DNA of 64,000 bases from Earliella scabrosa. Its lineage: Eukaryota; Basidiomycota; Agaricomycetes; Polyporales; Polyporaceae. Where the stretch lies: assembly GCA_022605405.1 (NCBI GenBank), contig JABYQQ010000001.1:248001-312000 (forward strand). The letters run 5' to 3'. This document shows positions 1-9,300 of this stretch, in pieces. Below the pieces are notes generated by a model. That model had not been told where the DNA came from, searched no databases, and worked only from the letters and a program-made list of their open reading frames with translations. A program made the translations under genes and the position numbers. The first letter of the stretch is position 1; each line of letters begins with the position of its first letter.

Positions 1-1811
1 GCGGCGACCTTCTTCGACACGGCCGGGCTGAGGTCCGCAGGCGGGGCGACCTCGCGAGACGACTTCGAAGCCGAAGCCGACGCGCCCTCCGACGACGTCT
101 TGGCCTTCTTCTTCTTCGCGGGCGCAGGCGTCGGCTCGGGGGTCTTCTCCGGCGGGTAGCACTCCGGGAGCGGCGGGCCCTTCGCGGACTTCTCGGGCGC
201 GGCGCCATCGTAGGCCTCAAGGAGGAACCCGTTCTGGTCGATGATGGGGTAGACGGTGGGAGCGGGAGGCCCGGCGCGCGCGGCCAGCTCCTTCGGGCGC
301 GCGACGCGGATCTTGGGCGGGTCGTTCTCGAACGCGCGGACGGCCTGGACAGCTTGCACGCGGTACTCGGGCAGCTGAGTCTTGAAGGAGCGGAAGACGA
401 AACCGACGCCGTTGTACTGCGCGAGAAGCCGACCGCCCTTCTCTGCGACAAGGGACGAGTCAGCGTAGAACCGACGAAGCGCGACGGAGGTCGACCTACT
501 CTTGGTCTTCAACTCGCCGTACGAGTTCAGGCCGCGGCGGGTGCACTGCATGTTCCGCGAGCGGTGCCCGCAGAAGTCGCAGGAGAGGCCGCGCTCGTCG
601 TGCGTACGGACGCAGATGGGGAACTTGCGCGTCTTGCACTCGTCGCAGGGCTCGAAGAACTCGAGCGCGTACTTCGAGTTGGGAAGGATGGCGACGGGGG
701 CGGCGGGCGTAGTGGAAGCGGGCGGGTCGTCTGCGGCGTCATCGGGCTTTGCGGCGGTCGCGAGCTCCTCCTCTTCGGACTCCAAGACCTCGACGACCTT
801 GGCCCTCTTGCGGACGGACTCGGGCCGCGCGGCGATCTTCTCCTTGCGTTGCGCGCGCGTGCCGTGGGCAGGAGGGGGACGGACGACCTCGCTCACCTCG
901 ACGACATCGGAGTCAGCGGCCGCATCAGCCTCGTCCGCGGAGACATCTTGCGAGACCGCGCGGCGCTTGCCCTTAGCCGGCGCGGGATCGGGCTTCTCCT
1001 TCTTGATGCGCACCGGAGTCGAGATCGTCGCGGGAGGGAGCAGTGCACGCGAGGGCGCTCCGGGAGTCACGGGCGCGCTAGGCGGCTCCGCGGTCGAGCG
1101 GCGAGGGTAGTGGCGAGAGAGGCCGCCGGCGAGGATGGCAAGGCCGACCGGGAGGGGAATGGGCTCCGACCTGAGCAGGCGGAAGTCTTTGATCTCCCGG
1201 ATGCGCTTGACTGGGGGACAAAAAGAGGGACGGTTAGCTGAAGAAGACAAGGGAGGAGGGGCGCGCGAGGACTTACGCTCCCAGTCGGTCACCAACATGC
1301 GGGCCCTGACCACCTTCTCCTGGCGCGGCGTGGTCGTGTGGTCCGGGCGGCTGGTCTCCAAGTCCGCGAGCTCCACCTCGAGCGAGGCGCTCCGGGCCTC
1401 GCGAGTGCGAACCGAGAAGACGAGGAGGACGACCTCCTGCAAGCGAGGGGAGGCGTGCGGAGCGAACCGCTCCCAAAACTCCGGGAAGAGGTCGTCCGAC
1501 TGGAACGGGTCCTCGAGCGAGTACTGCGAAGCGGTTAGTGGCTGCGGACAGGAGTCGCGAAGGGGCGCGGGACTTACGGCGATGTGGACGAAACGGCGCG
1601 CGAAGTCTTTCGCGGCCTCCTCGCCGCCAGACTGGAGCTCCTCGGGCGTGTACAGGCGGAGGAGCTCTTGCAGCTCGTCGGGCGCGTACGGAGTGCCGAC
1701 GCGCAGGTCTTCGTCGTTGGACTGGAGCTCAACTTCGGCGGCGTCGGTCGCGGGATCGTCGGCGCGGGTGTCCATGGTGTTGGAGGACTCGGGAGGCGGA
1801 GGCGAGGACAT
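1..1811 (-). CDS. Six-cysteine cluster protein of unknown function (partial, 3' end off left edge)
   Basis: Read on the minus strand with exons 1578-1811, 1277-1523 and 1-1210, joined through donors gtaag at 1577 and 1276. The frame stays open to base 1, so the C-terminus is missing. The start ATG at 1811 opens MSSPPPPESS. Residues about 1-190 are acidic and helix-rich. Residues about 200-330 are low-complexity and charged. A cysteine cluster C-X2-C-X7-C-X10-C-X2-C-X8-C spans residues 349-383 (CDECKTRKFPIC then CDFCGHRSRNMQC) and could bind zinc. The spacing resembles, but is not, a Zn2Cys6 DNA-binding cluster: the third gap is long and the cluster lies far from the N-terminus. After it comes a basic stretch, then a Pro/Lys/Ser-rich tail. 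It leads three same-strand genes divergent from the LINE. I do not recognise the family; nucleic-acid binding is inference. Confidence 0.7.
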   Translation of the reverse strand, partial: MSSPPPPESSNTMDTRADDPATDAAEVELQSNDEDLRVGTPYAPDELQELLRLYTPEELQSGGEEAAKDFARRFVHIAVSPAPLRDSCPQPLTASQYSLEDPFQSDDLFPEFWERFAPHASPRLQEVVLLVFSVRTREARSASLEVELADLETSRPDHTTTPRQEKVVRARMLVTDWERKSSRAPPPLSSSANRPSFCPPVKRIREIKDFRLLRSEPIPLPVGLAILAGGLSRHYPRRSTAEPPSAPVTPGAPSRALLPPATISTPVRIKKEKPDPAPAKGKRRAVSQDVSADEADAAADSDVVEVSEVVRPPPAHGTRAQRKEKIAARPESVRKRAKVVEVLESEEEELATAAKPDDAADDPPASTTPAAPVAILPNSKYALEFFEPCDECKTRKFPICVRTHDERGLSCDFCGHRSRNMQCTRRGLNSYGELKTKSRSTSVALRRFYADSSLVAEKGGRLLAQYNGVGFVFRSFKTQLPEYRVQAVQAVRAFENDPPKIRVARPKELAARAGPPAPTVYPIIDQNGFLLEAYDGAAPEKSAKGPPLPECYPPEKTPEPTPAPAKKKKAKTSSEGASASASKSSREVAPPADLSPAVSKKVA

Positions 1812-2044
1812 GGTGGCGAGGCGGGTGTGCGGGATGGGCTGAGACGAAGAAGACGAGGGACGAGTTGGGCGAGGGGCGGAAGGCGGAACGAGAAGAGGGG
1901 CTGAAGGGCGAACCGGACGGAAGGCACGCGTTATGAACTCGGGCGCGGCGGACAAGAGCTGCGCGCGCGCACTACAATTTCAGCTCGACGAACGGCGAAG
2001 TACAGGGTCGCGGGCTTCTACGCTACATCGCCGCCCCTTCCTCC

Positions 2045-2689
2045 TCAGAACTCCTCAGAACCAGTGTCGAGGCGGTCAATCAGGGACCTGCGCTGAGGGA
2101 CTGCGCCCCCAAGTCGGGCAGTCTCCTGGTCAATTCGGTGGATGTCGTCCTGCAGCAACTTGACGCGCGCGCGGGCTTCTCCGGCGACGTGTGACAGCTG
2201 GCGCGCGGCGATCTGTTGAATGGAAGCGACGGTGGCCTGCTCGTACGCGAAGACAGCGCGGTACGCCTCGAGGTACCTCAAGCGGATACCGGGGCGCGCG
2301 GCGTCGACGGTCTTGTTGAACTGCTCGACGAGCGTGGGGCCGCCCTCGACCGACGCGAACGCGAGGCGGAGTCGATCCTTGACGCCGGAGTGGAATTCGC
2401 CGTCGCCCTCGAGGAGCGCGGTGAGGATGATCTGCGATTTCATTAAGCGGCGCCGGCGATCAAAAATGGAAGCAGCGCTCACGTAACACTCCGCAAGCTG
2501 GTCGACGAGAAGGGCGAAGTCTAGAGCGGTGCCGGCACCAACGGGACCCGGACCGGGGCCGCGGGCCACTTGAGCGTCGATGGCGTCAAGCAGGTGCTCA
2601 GTGCGAAGGCGGACGAGAGGGTAGAACCGCGAGATCATTTCGCGGTACGAGATCGCGCGCTCAACCATCTGGGAACCCAGCGAAGGCAT
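2045..2689 (-). CDS. Small helical protein of unknown function
   Basis: Single open frame of 214 codons from the ATG at 2689 (MPSLGSQMVERAIS). An in-frame upstream ATG at 2749 would add 20 basic residues, but the internal one is preferred because its N-terminus resembles that of the next upstream gene. The protein has no membrane segment, signal peptide or known motif. It is almost entirely predicted helix, with heptad-like spacing near residues 150-205 (ARQLSHVAGEARARVKLLQ), suggesting a coiled coil. It lies about 230 nt downstream of the cysteine-cluster gene's start and about 180 nt from the next gene, all on the minus strand. The function is unknown. It may be a distant paralogue of its neighbour, with which it shares the N-terminal ERAIS motif and similar size. 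Confidence 0.6.
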   Translation of the reverse strand: MPSLGSQMVERAISYREMISRFYPLVRLRTEHLLDAIDAQVARGPGPGPVGAGTALDFALLVDQLAECYVSAASIFDRRRRLMKSQIILTALLEGDGEFHSGVKDRLRLAFASVEGGPTLVEQFNKTVDAARPGIRLRYLEAYRAVFAYEQATVASIQQIAARQLSHVAGEARARVKLLQDDIHRIDQETARLGGAVPQRRSLIDRLDTGSEEF

Positions 2690-2867
2690 GGTGCGAGAGG
2701 ATGTTGCGGGACGTCTTTGCGACGCTCGACGACTTAAATCCCTCGACACTGGTGGCGTCTCGAGGGCTACAGAATTTCCGTATCAACGACAATCGCGATC
2801 TACCCTATTCCCTCTATGGACCGTTCCCCGCGACCCCTATGCCGCGGCCGCCCATCGCGAACATCCC

Positions 2868-3454
2868 TCAGCAGTCCGCGGCAAGGAGCGCCCGCCTGTT
2901 CTGGTCGCGCAACGCCGCTATTTCGAAGTCGAGCCCCGTCTGTTCGCGGTCCAAGGCCAGGATGACGTCGTCGAGGCGGATGAGGAAGTGGACGTCGTGT
3001 TGGTTGGCGCGGGCTAGGGTCTGGCGGATGAGGCGAACTTCGCGGAGTCGAACGCGGACGGCGGCAACCTCGGTCATCAAGCTGTCGAGACGCGCGCTGC
3101 GGCGGACCCCGACAACCTGGTCCGAGAACTCGTTCGCGAAGCGCGTCCCAAAGTCGGGCCAACCGCGTTCAAGCGCGTCGCGCGTGCGAGTCACGTATTG
3201 CGCCGCCGCGTTAAGCGAGGAGTTGAAGACTATGAGCGGACGCTACGAGTGCGGGGTTAGCGCACGCGAGACGGAATACAGACAGGACATACCAGGAGCT
3301 GGATGATCCCGATGTACATGTCCGCGATGTGACCCGCGTCCGACTCGGTGTTGGCGTCTGCGAGCGTTTCGAGGTCGAAGACGGCTCGCTCGAGAGCTTG
3401 GATCGCGACGGAGATGGCGCGTTCGCGAAGGTCCGGAGGAAGCGGCGAAGACAT
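2868..3454 (-). CDS. Small helical protein of unknown function, one intron
   Basis: Exons 3293-3454 and 2868-3242 are joined by a 50-nt intron (donor gtatgt, branch-like gctaac, acceptor tag), giving 178 aa. The start MSSPLPPDLRERAIS is the only plausible ATG. The phase-0 join reads IIQLL then RPLIVFNSSL. The product is Leu/Ala/Arg-rich and predicted all-helical, without cysteine clusters, signal peptide or transmembrane segment. Its 5' end faces the LINE across about 1.1 kb. It resembles the adjacent 2045-2689 protein in length, helix content and the ERAIS motif near the start, so the two may be an old tandem duplicate. I do not recognise the family. Confidence 0.62.
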
Positions 3455-4196
3455 GGTTAGGTGCGGAAACCCTTTCTGCGCGTTCCCCCCCTTTTATCCC
3501 CGTCCGTCTTCGAGGGACTGGGGACAGTCCCGATATTAGCGGGGGGGAGATGTTGTGCACCTGCACCGGCCATGCCCCGATTTCGTCGACCCGCGCTCTG
3601 CGACGCGCCTTCGCGCGAACCCTTCGCGCGACCTTCCCGCGGATGGCAGCCGCGCCCCACCAGCCTTCCGACTGCGCGCGGCCCTACCACACGAAAACAC
3701 GCGCGACTTCGAGACCCCTTCATTTCCCCGACGGTCCGGTCGGAGCTCCGCAACGCGAGGGACGAGGCAGCCTCGGACGCACGTTCCGCGAGCCAAGGAT
3801 GCGGAAGAACATCGCGCGCGGGGGCCGCGAGCGCGGCATTCGACCGAGTCATGCGAAGCTGGCCACTCACGAGCTTGCGAACTATCGCGACCGACGGACG
3901 AGACTTGGGAGCGCGAGGACGCGATCGTGCGGAGGGACGTGCCGAGGATCGAGGGCACAGCCACCGTCCGGTAGCCTCGAGGCTGATTCGTCGAGAGGCG
4001 AGATTGCGATCGAAGACCGCGTTTGAGGGTGACGGGACGGGGATGTGGCGAAGGCACGCGCAGTTGGGAGAGGATCAGGCGGACGGTGCGGGCGGTGGAA
4101 GGGTTGATACGAGAAGTTTTTCGGTTGTCGCGTTCCGGAGTTGCGGACGGTCGCAGGACCGTGTAGTTAGAGTAGTGCGAGGGCAGGAGCCCCAGG

Positions 4197-4207
4197 GGAA
4201 TCGAACC
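4197..4207 (-). promoter_or_regulatory. Exact Pol III B-box sequence / tRNA T-arm-like motif
   Basis: On the minus strand this reads GGTTCGATTCC, an exact match to the B-box consensus GGTTCGANTCC. It sits in a T-arm-like stem (five G, loop, CCCCT). No matching acceptor 5' strand, D-arm or anticodon arm is found within 120 nt, so it is not a tRNA gene. It may be a tRNA-derived relic or chance; its position next to the LINE 5' region makes it worth recording. Confidence 0.35.
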
Positions 4208-4234
4208 CCCCCACCCATCGAGACTCAGCGAATA

Positions 4235-4300
4235 CGCGTGCGTTTGCGTCTGCGTTTTGCGTCTGCGACAGCGACTTGCGTTTGCGCCTGCGATTTGCGT
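4235..4300 (+). repeat. Degenerate TGCGTYTGCG tandem repeat
   Basis: A run of near-repeats of TGCG separated by pyrimidine-rich links (gcgtttgcgtctgcgttttg, then further gcg units) covers about 65 bp upstream of the LINE ORF1. Such short arrays are common in LINE 5' regions and could carry repeated factor-binding sites; that role is inferred. Confidence 0.5.
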
Positions 4301-4519
4301 TCTTCTCATCTCGAGACACCGTCCTGCGGGTTCCCTCCGCAGAGCTTGAGTTAGCCACACCCCTTCGAGCTCTCTTCCATAGTCCTCCCCCGCGGTCTCT
4401 GCGATCCTTCGCAAGAGCCTTTCGAGAGTCGACTCCGCGTCCGCGTCCTGCGAACCCGGGAACCAGATCCCCTACCTCGCACCACCTTCTCGAGTTCTTG
4501 GTTTCTTAGTGTGGTTTAG

Positions 4520-5920
4520 TTGTTTCTTTCCGCACACAGAGCCGGAGCACACCCATCAACGCGTGAGCAGCGGGAGGAGCAGGAGGCGCTGCGCTCGGTG
4601 CGCGCGCCGATTGCGCGCCCTTTCACGTCCAACCTGAGCTTCCACGACGCGCCACCCCACTGGACGCAGCCGGGAACGGAGCGTTCTCGATGGCAACCGG
4701 CGCAGTCCGCGAGTTCGGCGGGCTTCAACGCGCTCCCGCAGCAGCCGCTAGTCAACCGAGAGCGCGACGGCCCCCCGATCAACCCTGCGGCGCAGTGCTT
4801 GGACCCGGTGCGGGAGCGTGAACGCGAGGAAAACGAGGCGGAAGATGAGGACGGTTGGATCCCGGCGGCCGTGACGCGAGGACGAGGTGTGGGGGAGGAA
4901 GAGGCGCTGGATGAGGATCCGTCGCTGGTACCGATGACGGTCTTCCGGCGTATCCAGCAGGCCGACCTTGAGGGCCACCTCCGTGGGCTGGACGATCGTT
5001 GGGTCCGAACGATGTGGCGTGACCCACCGAACACCACGGCGCTCGTCAACATCTTCAACTACGCGTACACCTCGAGCACGGCGGTGAACAGGACGACGGC
5101 GATGGCCTTGCGCGAAGCAGTACGGCAAATCACGGGCGAGCGAGCGTTCCATGTCGTCCCGCCGGACCCCGCCCCGGGAGCTGTGCAGAGTGGACGACCG
5201 CCGATCCTTTGGGCGATCAGAGGCTTGTCGGTGGCGGGATGGCAGACACTCGTGCGCTTCGGCTTCTGGACTTCGGGCGCGATCTCTTTCCACGCCATGC
5301 CGACGGCCCTGGAGCTCCCGGACTGGCTTCTCTCCCTTGAGAACCTCACTAGCGACGACCCGCGCGAGATCGAGCGCACAGTCCGTGGCACTCTGGAGCG
5401 CGGGACGGCCCGCGCGCACATTCGGGCGCTCCTGGGGGGAAACCGCGATTACGCCCACATGACGCTCGACGATGCGTTCAGTGCGGTCATGAGCACCCTG
5501 CGCATCCAAGTGCTAACGCTGGGCAACGGAAACTTGATCGCTAATGTCTACATGCGCCCTCCGACTAGGAGCGCGACCCGGTGGCGCGAGTGGGTGGGAA
5601 CCCTGCGCTCAATGAGCTTCGGCATATATCTTGGCGGGACGGCACACCCCCGACGGATCTCGATGTGCGCGGGGTGCCACAGCGTCGATCATCCGACTCA
5701 CTTGTGCCCATTCACGCGGCTGCCAGGATGGCGCGGACCGGAGGCGGGCACGGGAAACATCGGATCCTACTCGCTGCTGGGAACGGGAGCAGGAGTGGGT
5801 GGCGCGGACCCCCAGCCGACTGCGGGACCGTCGCGCGTGCGGGGCGTGCAGGAGAGAACGAACCCGCGAACGCCCTCGAGGCGCGGTGGACGCGGTGGAG
5901 GACGCGGAGGATCGCGCTAG
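4520..5920 (+). CDS. LINE ORF1, gag-like nucleic-acid-binding protein
   Basis: The open frame spans 466 codons. Residues about 130-350 form the conserved gag-like core. Near residues 383-396 is a CCHC zinc knuckle, C-X2-C-X4-H-X4-C (CAGCHSVDHPTHLC), followed by CPFTRLPGW. The C-terminus is an RGG-type basic tail ([13 protein letters not shown]). In LINEs such proteins coat the element RNA and act as chaperones during target-primed reverse transcription. There is no ATG at the beginning of the frame. The first in-frame ATG is at 4934 (328-aa product), which would lose about 138 acidic/low-complexity residues but keep the knuckle. A pyrimidine-rich acceptor-like tract ends at 4539 (cacacag), so an upstream exon or a non-AUG start are alternatives. 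Confidence 0.82.
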   Translation: MFLSAHRAGAHPSTREQREEQEALRSVRAPIARPFTSNLSFHDAPPHWTQPGTERSRWQPAQSASSAGFNALPQQPLVNRERDGPPINPAAQCLDPVREREREENEAEDEDGWIPAAVTRGRGVGEEEALDEDPSLVPMTVFRRIQQADLEGHLRGLDDRWVRTMWRDPPNTTALVNIFNYAYTSSTAVNRTTAMALREAVRQITGERAFHVVPPDPAPGAVQSGRPPILWAIRGLSVAGWQTLVRFGFWTSGAISFHAMPTALELPDWLLSLENLTSDDPREIERTVRGTLERGTARAHIRALLGGNRDYAHMTLDDAFSAVMSTLRIQVLTLGNGNLIANVYMRPPTRSATRWREWVGTLRSMSFGIYLGGTAHPRRISMCAGCHSVDHPTHLCPFTRLPGWRGPEAGTGNIGSYSLLGTGAGVGGADPQPTAGPSRVRGVQERTNPRTPSRRGGRGGGRGGSR

Positions 5921-6386
5921 GATGGTCTAGTAATATGTGATACGGCTACGTGCAACGAACAATTTCCCCAACTCGAAGTCTGATAGAACCCTGTGTAGCT
6001 GGCCTGGATGCAGGAATGAATGTGCTGTGCGACCTTACGTTGTGGCGACGGCTAGTCGTGCGGCTAAGGCCCTCCCAGACGACCCCATATACTGGCCGCG
6101 AGGTGACAGGAAGGTCAGAGGGAGCGACAACGGGTGTCCTATTTAGGACCAGTGGCCCGTGCTGGGTACAGCCTGGCGAACTGCTGTCTGAGAGTAATCT
6201 GTGCCACAGGAGAACTCAAAGTAGGCAGATAACTGACCGTGGCGACGGATCTCGCCTAGGCGGTATGTATGGTTGTATTACCGCTGAATATGAGCAACCG
6301 CGAACACACACACATTACACACACCAACTGCAGGGTTTGACTCGGTATACGGTAATAGGCGCGGCGACGACCCGGGAGCCCGAGGC
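5921..6386 (+). other. LINE inter-ORF spacer
   Basis: These 466 nt separate ORF1 from ORF2 and hold only short open frames without recognisable domains. A CA-rich tract lies near 6302-6321. The gap means ORF2 needs internal initiation, reinitiation or a separate transcript, because no overlapping stop-start junction is visible. Confidence 0.6.
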
Positions 6387-9300
6387 ATGACGAGTACCGG
6401 TCGCCAGGACGATGAGAGGGTCGGCGCTGATGGTGGTACAGCGAGAGCGCGAAAGCGCAAAAAGAAAACGAAAGCACGAATAAAAATTGCGACGCTCAAC
6501 ATGCGAGGCTACGGGGGAGGTGGACAGGGAAGTGGTGCGCAGGACAAATGGCTCTGTATAAACCAGGTCATGAGGGAGAAAAAGATCGCGATCCTGGCTA
6601 TACAGGAGACGCATATGACGACAGCGCGAATAGAGGGACTGAACGAACTCTTCAAAGCGTCGATTCTAGTGTGCGGTAGCCCAGACCCGACGAATGGCAC
6701 GGGTGCGAGGGGTGTGGCGTTTGTGCTCAGCAAGAAATTGGTGGATGTGGAGCGTGCGATCCTCAAGGAGATTGTCCCGGGAAGAGCGGCGATGCTTGAA
6801 GTGCCGTGGGCGCACGGAAAAACGCTGCGGGTCCTTAACGTGTATGCGCCAAACGTACCGGAGGAAAACGCAACATTCTGGACAGCCTTGCGAGAAGCGG
6901 AAGGCTTTGGTGGCGCCCAGAAGCCGGATGTGGTCCTCGGGGACTTCAACGTGGTTGAGGCAAGTGTGGATAGACTACCGCCGAGACGAGACCCTGATGA
7001 TGCGGTGGACGCGCTACGGAATTTCCTGGCGAGACTGGCTGTTGATGATGGGTGGAGAAGAGATCATGAGAGAGAGAAGGGATTCACGTACCTGCAGAAG
7101 AGTACGGGAAGCCAGTCGAGAATTGACCGAATTTACCTCTCACGTGAAGTGGCTAGGCTTGCGGGTGACTGGGAAGTTGAAGGGCCGGGCTTTGAAACGG
7201 ACCACCAGCTTGTGTGTGTGGCAATAGAAAACCTCGCGGCACCGTTCATGGGGCCGGGGAGGTGGATGATCCCTCCGACCCTTCTTGAGGACACGAAGTT
7301 CCACGCGACTCTCAAAGACCTAGGGACGCGACTCCTTGGGGACCTGAACAACATACACGCGAGGACGGAGCAGGAGAACCCGCAGCGAGTGTACTCACAG
7401 TTCAAAGTGGAGCTGCTGAAGGCGGCGAGAAAGAGAGCCAAGGCAAAGATCCCGAGACTAGACCGGATGATTGCAGGCTTGAGGGAAGACCTCCGGGCGA
7501 CCCTCCAAGAAGTAGGACTGGAGGAGGGCGACAAACGGCTTCATGCAGCTATTATCCAAGATAAGATCACTGCGCTGGAGGTAAAGCGCTTTGGAAAGCA
7601 CCGACAGGCAGTGGCGGCGAACGACTTTGTAAAAGGAGAGACGATATGTAAGTACTGGACGAGAATGAATAAAATACCCCTACCGAGCACGGTAATCCCG
7701 GAACTGGCTCGACACGAACGGGGAGGCGACGAGGTTGAGTATGTGAAGCGCTCGGATGAAATGGCGAAAGTGGCAATGGACCACTACAACAGACTACAGG
7801 ACGACCCGGAGCTAGACCCAGAGACGCACAGGGAAGACGTCGAGAGGGAGTGTGCACACATCTCTGTGCGACTAGAGACGAGGGAAAAGGGAGAGCTGGC
7901 GACGCGCTTGTCCTATGAGGAAGTAGAGACAGCGGTGCGGGAGTCGGCTACTGGAAAGGCTGCGGGACTGGATGGGATTCCGTCTGAGGTATGGAAACTC
8001 TTCGTCAAGTGGGCGGACAAGGACCGTAGGCAGGAGCGTCCAGCAGTGGACATTGTGAAGGCACTGCGAATCGTCTTCAATGACGTGGAGAAGTATGGGG
8101 TGGTCCCAGGAACGGGCTTCACTGATGGATGGATCTGCCCGATCTATAAATTAAAAAAGGACCAACGTGAGATTGTCAACTACAGACCGATAACCCTGCT
8201 AAATACGGACTATAAGATTATGACACGAGCCCTGGCCTCACGAATTGCACGGTTTGCCCCGAAGCTGGTCCACCCGGATCAGGCGGGCTTTGTACCTGGG
8301 AGACGCATATTTGATCACATCAGGTTGGCGCAGTTGATGATTGAGTATGCGGAAGTGGAGGAGAAGAATGGTGTGATAGTGGCGCTGGACCAGGAGAAAG
8401 CGTACGACAGGATAAATCATGAGTATATGTGGGCGGTCCTGCGACGTTTTAACTTCCCAACCAACTTCATACGTACCATTCAGCACTTGTATGCAGGTGC
8501 GGAAAGCGCTGTAATGGTGAACGGAGTGCTTAGTGAGAGGTTTCGGATAGTCCGAGGTGTGCGACAAGGTGACCCTATGTCGTGCCTTCTCTTCGATCTC
8601 GCGATCGAGCCGCTAGCGTGTGCGCTCCGAGCGTCTCCGTTGCAGGGCTTTGCGATTCCGGGTGTGGCTGAGAGGCTCATAGCGACCCTCTTCGCTGACG
8701 ACACGACCACGTATCTGTGCGAAGGAGATGACCTGAATGAGCTCAAGAGGATACTGCGACAGTGGTGTAGTGCCTCGCGTGCTAAATTTAATGAGGAGAA
8801 GACAGAGTATGTACCGGTGGGAACCCCGGAGTTCAGAGCGGATCTGGTGGCAGGGAGGTCGAACACCACACTTGGACTGTCGATGAGAGGAGAGAACAAC
8901 ATTGTCCGTGACGGGACATCCATAAGGTTGCTGGGGGCACGGGTGGGGAATAAACTAGACCATGAGGCGCCGTGGGTCCCGGTTATGAACATTATCGCTG
9001 CTGCGTTTGAGCGGTGGGGACGACGGCATCCGACGATCTATGGACGCAAGCTAGTGGTCTCGATGGAGGTGGGAGGCAGGACGCAATTCCTGGCACGAGC
9101 GCAGGGAATGCCGAAGACGGTGGAGCGCAAGATAATTGCGATGACTCAGAAGTTTGTGTGGAAGGGCGACCTGCACCCGAGAGTTGGGAAGGAGACACTG
9201 CACGCGCCGATAGGGCGTGGGGGACTGAACCTCCTGGACCTTGAAGCGCGGAATGAGGCGATCGACCTGATATGGACGAGGGACTACCTTGTGATGGGTC

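Larger units (their letters stand above)
3455..4519. other. Divergent spacer between the left gene trio and the LINE
   Basis: This GC-rich stretch has long overlapping open frames on both strands (for example 3461-4354 + and 3536-4414 -). None has a domain, and all are rich in Arg/Pro/Ser, as expected by chance at this composition. It probably holds promoters for the leftward gene at 3454 and the 5' untranslated region of the LINE. The LINE's 5' end cannot be placed. Confidence 0.5.

Noticed and set aside
1238..1250. aagacaagg as a target-site duplication partner of the LINE 3' junction (aagacaagg at 11481)
   Set aside because: It lies inside an intron of the cysteine-cluster gene, with two intact genes between it and the LINE, so it is a chance 9-mer.
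4140..4210. tRNA gene on the minus strand
   Set aside because: Only the T-arm/B-box is present; acceptor, D and anticodon arms cannot be formed.
3461..4414. Two overlapping open frames of about 290 codons on opposite strands
   Set aside because: Both are Arg/Pro/Ser-rich with no domain, as expected by chance in GC-rich DNA.
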